Source: an uncultured bacterium (GTDB taxonomy: Bacteria > Verrucomicrobiota > Kiritimatiellia > RFP12 > UBA1067). Taken from it: a stretch of DNA of 19,868 bases. The stretch lies in assembly GCA_902779075.1 (NCBI GenBank), contig CACZAK010000161.1, positions 1 through 19,868 on the forward strand. Reading direction: 5' to 3'. The position numbers and the translations under genes were made by a program. Positions 14,351 through 19,868 of the stretch are shown piece by piece; position 1 is the first letter of the stretch; each line of letters begins with the position of its first letter. Under the pieces are notes generated by a model. That model was not told where the DNA came from, did not search any database, and was given only the letters and a program-made list of their open reading frames with translations.

Positions 14351-15157
14351 ATGAAACTCGAAACAGAGAACGTCAAGGAGACCGAGGCGAGCGCGGAACT
14401 CATCCGTGAGCTGATGGCGGATGACGCGAGGCGAGGCAACTGGCTGATTCTCATGCACGACGATGACGAGGAGGCGTTCATGCAGATCGCCTTCGACGAT
14501 CATCCCGACGGCATCGACCTTGAATACCGCGAAGGTACGGACAAGCCGCTGTACCACTGCAAGTGCCCGGTTCTGAGACTCGAGGCGGAGAACGCGCTCC
14601 TCGACTACCTTGACGGAATAGAGACGTGGAAGCATCGCTTTGAATGGGACGTTGTAGAGGGTTTTGGTGGCGCGGGCGGTTCTGGCGGGCGTTCCTTTTT
14701 CAAGAAGTTTTCTCTCTTTGTCGCTGTGCTTGTTGTCATTGCAGCTGTGATCTACGTGAGCAGCGGTAAGTTGCCGCGGAGTGCAAGTAGTGCTGTGGCT
14801 GCGGTAGTCTTTCTGCTGCTCATCGGACTTGAATTCTACAGCTTCACAAAGTCCAAGCCGCAAAAGAAGTTGGAGGAGCTTGGCGATGACGACGGCGGAA
14901 TCGACTGGCGGGAGACGGGTTCCGAGAATGTTGTCGTGGAGACTCACGACGGATGGGCGGTCCTCATGGACAACGTAGCGGTGCATGAGGCAAAGGCGGC
15001 TGCGCAGGCGCTTGAGGATGCGCACATACGGTGTCGTCTCGATATTCTCAGCGAAGACCGAGCCTATCACCACTACGGAAACGGTGGCCTCGGAACGCGA
15101 ATGTGCGTACTCGTCGCTCCTAGTGACTACGAGAAGGCGAAAAAGGTTGTGTTGTAA
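14351..15157 (+). CDS. Membrane protein with two transmembrane helices and a C-terminal DUF2007-like domain
   Basis: The 268-aa protein has an acidic cytoplasm-like N-terminal domain (1-105), a Gly-rich linker (103-113), two hydrophobic helices (about 121-137 and 147-164) and a C-terminal soluble domain. Residues 200-268 (GWAVLMDNVAVHEAKAAAQA, LEDAHIRCRLDI, CVLVAPSDYEKAKKVV) match the pattern of DUF2007, a small domain proposed to have a signalling or binding role. The N-terminal part is unrecognised. AAAGG lies 9 nt before the ATG and a strong promoter is upstream. The gene at 15254 follows after a repeat-filled 96-nt gap and may be co-transcribed. Confidence 0.8.
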   Translation: MKLETENVKETEASAELIRELMADDARRGNWLILMHDDDEEAFMQIAFDDHPDGIDLEYREGTDKPLYHCKCPVLRLEAENALLDYLDGIETWKHRFEWDVVEGFGGAGGSGGRSFFKKFSLFVAVLVVIAAVIYVSSGKLPRSASSAVAAVVFLLLIGLEFYSFTKSKPQKKLEELGDDDGGIDWRETGSENVVVETHDGWAVLMDNVAVHEAKAAAQALEDAHIRCRLDILSEDRAYHHYGNGGLGTRMCVLVAPSDYEKAKKVVL

Positions 15158-15182
15158 TGTTGCCAATGTGAAAGTGTTGCCA
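15158..15182 (-). repeat. Intergenic inverted copy of the class II cassette repeat
   Basis: Read on the - strand, this is TGGCAACACTTTCACATTGG plus CAACA, which matches 8618-8642 inside the coding start of the gene at 8586 at 24 of 25 positions. It begins immediately after the stop codon at 15155-15157. The following bases (15183-15207) hold further CCAAT/GGCCAATGACC-type pieces of the same repeat. Confidence 0.85.
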
Positions 15183-15193
15183 ATGGCCAATGA

Positions 15194-15245
15194 CCAGTTC
15201 CAATGAGTTTTAGCCGCAAAGAACGCAAAGGACGCAAAGAAAGGA
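15194..15245 (+). repeat. Dispersed leader repeat (GCCGCAAAGAAC type), copy 2
   Basis: CCAGTTCCAATGAGTTTTAG followed by three CGCAAAG-type units ends in AAAGGA, the ribosome-binding site of the gene at 15254. Copy 1 is at 1812-1855. An ATG inside the repeat (15203) opens a false N-terminal extension rich in Arg and Lys. Confidence 0.8.
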
Positions 15246-15253
15246 AAACTGCG

Positions 15254-16852
15254 ATGAAGCAAGAAAAGGGATTTGTTTTCGGGCGGATGCTGTTTGGATG
15301 CGCCATTGTGGCGTTCGTATCCGTCTTTGTGTGGTTCATGTCCGATGCATTGTTTATGCCGTCGCTCAAGGGCTACGAGGTGGTTCCATGCCGCATTGTC
15401 AAGTCGTCCGTCAAGATGGAGAAGGTCAATCGATTCATCTTCACCGCTGAGTTCGCCTACGAACACAATGGAAGAACCTGCAAGTCAAATTCCCTATGTA
15501 AGCCAGGTCGAGGCGAATTTGAGTTCAACCGCCTCGCAAGCCGTCTGCCGCTTCTTGAGAAGTATGCCCCCGGAACGGAACACGAATGTCGAGTCAACCC
15601 GGAGAATTCTTTTGACGCGGTTCTCGCCGTGGAGAATCCGATGGAAGACCCGGATGCATTGTCTGGCAACACCGGGCCAATCATCGCTGGGATGGTCTTG
15701 GCCCTGTTTCTTTTAGCTGGCGTATTCATGATCGCGTCCGCGTTTCCGTCCGTCCGGCGGCTTGTAACGACGCCGCGCGTGAAGAAATTGCTTATCCCCA
15801 TTGGGCTTGTCTTGTTTGGATGTCCGTTCATGACTGTCGGTTCGATTGGTCTCGTGCAACATGTGCGCGAACGGTCTGAGGCAAAGGCGTATGTGCCCGT
15901 TCCTGCGAAAGTCCTCTATTCGGGCATGTATTCGTTCAGGTCGGGCGGACGCCATCCGCATACGTCGTATAGCGTGTGCGTCGGATACGAATATGCCGTT
16001 GACGGAAAAAAGTACGAAGGCGACCGTCTGGCGATCTCGCAGGTTTCGTCCAACAACTACGACCACCATCGACATTTGGCGAACAAATACAAGAAGGGCG
16101 ATGCGGTCACGGCGTACGTTTCTCCGGACGATCCGCGCAAGAGCGTCCTTGAGAAATCAAGCGGGCTTGGCGACATCGGGGCGATGGCCTTTATGGGACT
16201 GTTCGGCGTGGTCGGTTTCGCGATAATCGTCGCCGGGCTCTGGATGACTCTCTCGTTTTTGCACGGGAACAATGGCGCGCCGCTTTCTTTTGAGAGGCGG
16301 ATCCTGAAGCGTTCGCATGCCGATCTGGCGGCGCTGGGACTGTTTGCCGTTGTCTGGAATGTGTTCTCGTGGTCATTCGTGCTGGGATTCGTCGGCGAAG
16401 AACAGGTCAGGCGACTGGAGCCGCGATTGCTTGTCTTGGCGATATTCCCATTGGTGGGGCTGTTCCTGATAGGTGTTCTCCTGTGGAAGATTGTCCGTGC
16501 GCTGCGCGCGCCGCGCCTCGTGCTGACGCTGTCGTGCGCGATGTGGAAACAAGGTTCCCCGGCGCAGGTCGATTGGTCGATTGAAAATCCAGAGGAGATT
16601 GAATCGCTTGAGATTGCTCTTGAGCGCACGAGGATGGAGGGCTCGGGCAAGCATCGACGCTTGACAACTGTCTCATCGCAGAGTTGTTGCCATCATGCAC
16701 AGTCCATGGTTCCCGGGGCCGGAAGTTTTGGCTTTACGGTGCCGGTAAGCACAAATGACGGGTGTAATTTGTCGTTCGTAGCAAAGGTGAAAGTGAAATC
16801 CATTCGCCGCGCTTTTACCTTTACCTACTCGTTGCCGAGTCCCGTTGCCTGA
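15254..16852 (+). CDS. DUF3592-like multi-pass membrane protein
   Basis: The 532-aa protein alternates membrane helices and soluble beta domains. There is TM1 (about 11-30), a first DUF3592-like domain (40-125), TM2 (142-162) and TM3 (179-198), and a second, clearer DUF3592-like domain (212-300: AYVPVPAKVLYSG, YSVCVGYEYAVDGKKYEGDR, YKKGDAVTAYVSPDDPRKSVLE). Then come TM4 (312-335), TM5 (357-380), TM6 (391-413) and a C-terminal soluble domain. Function is unknown. The ATG at 15254 follows AAAGGA; the upstream in-frame ATG at 15203 lies in the leader repeat and is rejected. Orientation and position suggest a possible two-gene unit with the DUF2007-like protein. Confidence 0.83.
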   Translation: MKQEKGFVFGRMLFGCAIVAFVSVFVWFMSDALFMPSLKGYEVVPCRIVKSSVKMEKVNRFIFTAEFAYEHNGRTCKSNSLCKPGRGEFEFNRLASRLPLLEKYAPGTEHECRVNPENSFDAVLAVENPMEDPDALSGNTGPIIAGMVLALFLLAGVFMIASAFPSVRRLVTTPRVKKLLIPIGLVLFGCPFMTVGSIGLVQHVRERSEAKAYVPVPAKVLYSGMYSFRSGGRHPHTSYSVCVGYEYAVDGKKYEGDRLAISQVSSNNYDHHRHLANKYKKGDAVTAYVSPDDPRKSVLEKSSGLGDIGAMAFMGLFGVVGFAIIVAGLWMTLSFLHGNNGAPLSFERRILKRSHADLAALGLFAVVWNVFSWSFVLGFVGEEQVRRLEPRLLVLAIFPLVGLFLIGVLLWKIVRALRAPRLVLTLSCAMWKQGSPAQVDWSIENPEEIESLEIALERTRMEGSGKHRRLTTVSSQSCCHHAQSMVPGAGSFGFTVPVSTNDGCNLSFVAKVKVKSIRRAFTFTYSLPSPVA

Positions 16853-16896
16853 AAACGATAAAGCTGGAGAATATAACTTCTCGTAATAAGAAGTCA

Positions 16897-16926
16897 TTGC
16901 GATTGTGCGACAATTTATGGTATAAT
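16897..16926 (+). promoter_or_regulatory. Toxin-antitoxin promoter with operator-like inverted repeats
   Basis: TTGCGA (16897-16902), an 18-nt spacer and TATAAT (16921-16926) form the promoter. The spacer contains the inverted repeat ATTGT-GCG-ACAAT (16902-16914). Just upstream, ACTTCT (16876-16881) and AGAAGT (16889-16894) form another around 7 nt. RelB/DinJ antitoxins bind operators of this kind to autoregulate; which repeat is used is not known. Confidence 0.65.
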
Positions 16927-16959
16927 GATGTCGATCTGAACACAAGAAAGGTTATCCAA

Positions 16960-17256
16960 ATGACAACGACAATAACAGCGAGGGTTGATGCCGATAAAAA
17001 GCGACAGGCAGAGGAAATCTTTGATGACATTGGCTTGACGCTTTCCGGTGCAATTAATGTATTCATAAACGAAGTGGTGATGTATCAGGGTATCCCGTTC
17101 AATCTCCGTCGGAGGGTTGTATCACCTAGCCGCATAGAGGCAATTATGGACGAGACGGACGAATATTGCCGTACGCATAATGAAAGGTTGTCACATTCTC
17201 AGGTTTTCGGCCATGCAAGGGAGGTTGTCGATGCTGGGAGAAGAGTACACGCTTGA
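16960..17256 (+). CDS. RelB/DinJ family antitoxin
   Basis: The 98-aa protein has the RelB/DinJ ribbon-helix-helix start TTTITARVDADKKRQAEEIF, followed by DDIGLTLSGAINVFINEVV and GIPFNLRR, as in DinJ. The C-terminal half should wrap the toxin. The ATG at 16960 has AGAAAGG 8 nt upstream and is preferred over the TTG at 16897, which lies in the promoter. The toxin gene overlaps the last 26 nt. The module is visibly AT-richer than its neighbours, suggesting transfer. Confidence 0.92.
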   Translation: MTTTITARVDADKKRQAEEIFDDIGLTLSGAINVFINEVVMYQGIPFNLRRRVVSPSRIEAIMDETDEYCRTHNERLSHSQVFGHAREVVDAGRRVHA

Positions 17257-17545
17257 GTATTTGCCGCTCTTTGATGAAGAGCTGGCGGATGCTGTGAATT
17301 ACATAGCCCATAAATTGCGTAATCCTCAGGCGGCACGGGAACTCATCGACAGAACGGAAGCTGCTATATTGGAGCGTCTGTTTGCGCCGGAATCATTTGA
17401 ACCTGTCGTATCAGCAAAAGATCGGGAGCATCCATATTATCGTATAGCCGTAGGAAACTATTTTGTACTCTACTGTGTAATTGGTAAGGTGATGGAAGTT
17501 CGTCGTTTTGTCTATGCCCCGAGTGATTGGCAAGCCGATTTGTAG
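17231..17545 (+). CDS. RelE/ParE superfamily toxin
   Basis: The 104-aa protein has the RelE/ParE layout: an N-terminal strand (YTLEYLPLF), two helices (DEELADAVNYIAHKL; PQAARELIDRTEAAILE), then the strand core REHPYYRIAVGNYFVLYCVIGKVMEVRRFVYAPSDW. RelE-type members cut mRNA at the ribosome and ParE-type members poison gyrase; sequence alone does not settle which applies. AAGGGAGG lies 6 nt before the ATG at 17231, inside the antitoxin gene, so the two are translationally coupled. Confidence 0.9.
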   Translation: MLGEEYTLEYLPLFDEELADAVNYIAHKLRNPQAARELIDRTEAAILERLFAPESFEPVVSAKDREHPYYRIAVGNYFVLYCVIGKVMEVRRFVYAPSDWQADL

Positions 17546-17564
17546 TGCCACATGTCGTAACAAC

Positions 17565-17637
17565 CACGACAAAGCAGAAAGAAACTGGCGAAATGAATAC
17601 GTACCCTGCGGCGGCAAGCGAAAGGAGTAGGTGAAGG
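17565..17637 (+). repeat. 73-nt leader repeat, copy 2
   Basis: This 73-nt block ends at the ATG of the gene at 17638 and matches 19256-19328 with six mismatches and no gap. It contains CCCTGCGGCGGCAAGCGAAA and the ribosome-binding AAAGGAG with 10-nt spacing. Similarity continues into the first codons of both genes. Confidence 0.92.
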
Positions 17638-19218
17638 ATGCGGAAACTGACAAAGACAATTCTCATCGCATCACTCTTGGTGATACTTTCAGGCGGTTGC
17701 ATCGTCATACCCTACTACGCCGGCCCAGACGAGAGCGAGCCAAGGGTTTTGGCCGTTCGTGACGAACCGGGAGTCGCGCACGAGGAGATATTCAGAATCT
17801 ACAGGCAAGACCAGTGGGCTCTGTTCATGCCGTTCTCGCCAGAAGGCCCCCGAAACATTCGGGACGGATCAGACCGCTATTATATCGTGTCTGGCGGTAA
17901 AACCAACAGCCTTTCCCATGCGCTCGACCAGGAATACCATGTATATGACAACCTTTTGCCGATAACCGGGACGGACCGTTGGCTGCGTGCCTACACGACA
18001 GGCAGAAGTTATGATGATATCGCGTCTCTGGATGTGTGCCTCTTTACCTCGCGAAAAAGCATTGCCCAGCATACGATAGAGAACGTGTTCCGTGTCGCGC
18101 CACACGATGACCTGCCGGGGCAAGGTGTCGCCGTCTTCTCTGCGGATGGCAAGAGCATGGTCTTCCCGACGACGGACGGCGACTGCGTACTTGATCTCAT
18201 GTCCGGTAGTCTGATGCGTCCTCCCGGGCAAAAGCCCGATGCATCTCAAGTACGCCACCTTGAGAGTCCGGATGCCGGTATCCCCTACCATCCCCATGTC
18301 GGCGTCTCGCTGTACGACTATACGTCGGACCGCATGCTCTGGACGGTCCCGGATTGGTGGGTCGTTTCGTCTCGGACGGATATCGACAGATTCATCACTT
18401 GTTCTGGAGGAGAAGGCGCAGACCACTCCATCCTTCGGTTGCGAGACGGCAGTGGCGCGGAACTCGTCCGGCGTGAGGTGGCGGCGAGTCATCTTCTTGT
18501 GGCTCCGTCGCCAAGTCTGAAGCGCGTGAGTTACCTGATCATCAAGAAGTGGGGCAAGAAGTTCGCTGAGATTGAAGATGCCCAGTTGTGCGTAGAGACG
18601 TTCGGCGGAGGAGTGTCTGTGTGCCGAAAGACGTTTGATGTCGCGTTTGAACGTCAAAGTTTCCGCTGGTTGACGGATGATGTGGTCATCGGCACCTCCT
18701 TTAAACACAGGTTTGGCAAAGAACACAGCTATGTCGTCCTTGATGTGAGGACGGGCAAATGGCATCAGTTGCCGTTTCCCGCAGAGTCGTATTCAAGTTT
18801 TGTGGTCGATGAGTCCAACGGAGTTGCTTGCCTTGGTGCCGGGAATGGCAGGTTCCACATCTATGATGCGCGAATAGACGCCGTATCTGCGACATTCAGC
18901 CTATCCGATTCCGGGTTCCCCCGGGATCCCGGCGGATTGCGAATGATCGGTGTCGAGAACGGTGTCGGCGTTGTGTTCGCGGGCATGCGCACATGGATGC
19001 TGGTTGGATGGGACGGAAGTCTTGTCCGATCCGGCGCTCTGATTCGTTCGGGAATTGGCACCATTGATCGGTATATCGGACATGAACGACTTGCCGTCAG
19101 CATGTTTAGAACTGGCGAATCCGCCGTACTCTCTCTTTGTAACCGACTGATGGCTAAAGGTGCCAGAAGCATGCCGTATGTCGATGGAAAGTTCCTGCTG
19201 GGGGATCCCAACTGGTGA
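17638..19218 (+). CDS. Family B lipoprotein of unknown function (paralogue of the gene at 1866)
   Basis: The 526-aa product has a class I cassette start (MRKLTKTI), a hydrophobic core and LSGGC (Cys21), probably lipidated though the lipobox is imperfect. It shares the family B blocks with the 1866 protein: RYYIVSGGKTNSLSHALDQ, TDRWLRAY, SLDVCLFTSRKSIAQHTIENVF, FPTTDGDCVLDLMSGSL, GVSLYDYTSDRMLWTVPD, and GVENGVGVVFAGMRTWMLVGW. The repeated strand-turn pattern (VVLDVRTGKWHQLPF, FHIYDARIDAVSATF) again suggests a propeller-like fold. It has a different signal peptide and leader from its paralogue. Function unknown. Confidence 0.86.
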   Translation: MRKLTKTILIASLLVILSGGCIVIPYYAGPDESEPRVLAVRDEPGVAHEEIFRIYRQDQWALFMPFSPEGPRNIRDGSDRYYIVSGGKTNSLSHALDQEYHVYDNLLPITGTDRWLRAYTTGRSYDDIASLDVCLFTSRKSIAQHTIENVFRVAPHDDLPGQGVAVFSADGKSMVFPTTDGDCVLDLMSGSLMRPPGQKPDASQVRHLESPDAGIPYHPHVGVSLYDYTSDRMLWTVPDWWVVSSRTDIDRFITCSGGEGADHSILRLRDGSGAELVRREVAASHLLVAPSPSLKRVSYLIIKKWGKKFAEIEDAQLCVETFGGGVSVCRKTFDVAFERQSFRWLTDDVVIGTSFKHRFGKEHSYVVLDVRTGKWHQLPFPAESYSSFVVDESNGVACLGAGNGRFHIYDARIDAVSATFSLSDSGFPRDPGGLRMIGVENGVGVVFAGMRTWMLVGWDGSLVRSGALIRSGIGTIDRYIGHERLAVSMFRTGESAVLSLCNRLMAKGARSMPYVDGKFLLGDPNW

Positions 19219-19255
19219 GGCGAACAAAGAGGAAATTCAACACCAACCTTACCCC

Positions 19256-19328
19256 CACGAGAAAGCAGAAAGGAACTGACGAAATGAATACGCGCCCTGC
19301 GGCGGCAATCGAAAGGAGTAGGTGAAGG
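19256..19328 (+). repeat. 73-nt leader repeat, copy 3
   Basis: This second full-length copy of the leader at 17565-17637 (67 of 73 positions identical) ends at the ATG of the gene at 19329. It carries CCCTGCGGCGGCAATCGAAA and AAAGGAG. Confidence 0.92.
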
Positions 19329-19868
19329 ATGCAGAAACTGACAAAGGCTATTCTCGTCGCGATCCTCGTGCTCGCGAGCGGCGAATGTGTTGGTGACTGG
19401 ACGGATGCCGGCTGGTATGTGTCAACATTTGGTACAGAAAGCAATGTGTTCATGGTTGTGAACATGAACAAGCTGAGTTTTCGGGAATATGCGTTCAACC
19501 GTTCGACGGGTGCTCTGAAACACATTTGTTGGAATACGTCGAAGGTTGATGAGTTTTACATCAATGGCGAGAGCGAGGTTTCGCTGACAATGAACGGTGA
19601 AAAGGCCAAGCTCGAATTTGTTTCAGTAACGAAGAACGAGGATAGGGGCTTGCGATACTTGGAGCCAGATGAAAACAGGAAAGGGTCGGACGTATTGGCC
19701 ACAGTCGAGAGCCGTTTCGCCATTCCGTCTGAGGACATCAAGGTTTCTGTAACATATCGGTTTCGACGAGACAACGAGGTGCGCGTCGATTGTGCCGTGG
19801 TCGCAAGAAGGGCATTACCCGCCGATTCGTGCTTGAGTGTCGCATATCCAATAAGCAGGGACTACACG
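19329..19868 (+). CDS. Exported protein of unknown function, 3' partial
   Basis: An open frame of 180 codons runs from the ATG at 19329 to the right edge without a stop. It starts with the class I cassette MQKLTKAILVAILVLASGEC. Glu just before the Cys makes lipidation doubtful, so it may be a secreted or membrane-anchored protein. The mature part (DWTDAGWYVSTFGTESNVFM, FNRSTGALKHI, VESRFAIPSEDIKVSVTYRF) looks beta-rich, possibly the N-terminal galactose-mutarotase-like or carbohydrate-related fold of a larger protein, but I do not recognise a family. It sits behind the same leader as the 17638 gene. Confidence 0.75.
   Translation, partial: MQKLTKAILVAILVLASGECVGDWTDAGWYVSTFGTESNVFMVVNMNKLSFREYAFNRSTGALKHICWNTSKVDEFYINGESEVSLTMNGEKAKLEFVSVTKNEDRGLRYLEPDENRKGSDVLATVESRFAIPSEDIKVSVTYRFRRDNEVRVDCAVVARRALPADSCLSVAYPISRDYT

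Noticed and set aside
15203..15253. Upstream ATG giving a 17-residue Arg/Lys-rich extension to the DUF3592-like protein
   Set aside because: The ATG lies inside the leader repeat, and the ribosome-binding AAAGGA is positioned for the ATG at 15254.
14276..15466. 396-codon - strand open frame opposite the DUF2007-like gene
   Set aside because: It is a shadow of two well-supported + strand genes and reads the leader repeat as LSLRPLRSLRL, a typical spurious translation of CGCAAAG repeats.
1..19868. CRISPR array, tRNA or rRNA genes, transposase
   Set aside because: No regularly spaced repeats, no tRNA-like or rRNA sequence and no transposase motif were seen; the repeats found are leader-, cassette- or hairpin-type.

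Overview
The window reads as a bacterial chromosome fragment of moderate to high GC. It is gene-dense, almost all genes lie on the + strand, and it is rich in paralogous small lipoproteins and short dispersed repeats. The repeats include a GCCGCAAAGAACGCAAAGG-type leader repeat, which from general knowledge is common in environmental and gut PVC-group genomes. Together with the unusual lipoprotein families this suggests a Verrucomicrobiota/Kiritimatiellota-like gut or environmental bacterium. That placement is inference; no rRNA or other phylogenetic marker is present.

Layout. (1) nt 1-659: the C-terminal half of an ABC-F ATPase whose 3' end looks damaged. (2) nt 697-3428: a frameshifted lipoprotein (family A) and an intact 520-aa lipoprotein (family B). 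(3) nt 3491-5065: a hairpin repeat, a strong sigma-70-type promoter and an ATPase_2/DUF234-type ATPase-nuclease. (4) nt 5132-12364: a tight + strand run of DUF1287 protein, phosphodiester glycosidase, low-molecular-weight tyrosine phosphatase, two family A lipoproteins, an aromatic-repeat (WLFPL) lipoprotein and a PHP-family histidinol-phosphatase-like enzyme. Spacers are 17-69 nt, consistent with an operon. (5) nt 12353-13898: a hipBA toxin-antitoxin module on the - strand, with a readable promoter flanked by two palindromic operator candidates. (6) nt 13899-14350: a non-coding gap with a second copy of the hairpin repeat, a GC-rich hairpin and a promoter. (7) nt 14351-16852: two membrane proteins (DUF2007-like and DUF3592-like). 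(8) nt 16897-17545: a visibly AT-richer RelB/DinJ-RelE/ParE-type toxin-antitoxin module. (9) nt 17565-19868: a second family B lipoprotein and the start of another exported protein, each behind a near-identical 73-nt leader.

The most unusual signal is modular. Six exported-protein genes start with one of two recurring 5' cassettes (MxKLTKxI or MKKLExGNIGxGN). The same cassette is joined to unrelated mature proteins, and related mature proteins carry different cassettes. One cassette contains a 25-nt repeat that also occurs, inverted, in an intergenic region at 15158-15182. Leader repeats upstream of several of these genes carry the Shine-Dalgarno sequence. This looks like repeat-associated shuffling of expression/secretion signals among a lipoprotein repertoire. 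The DUF1287, glycosidase, phosphatase and lipoprotein cluster points to a cell-envelope role, but no precise pathway can be read from the sequence.
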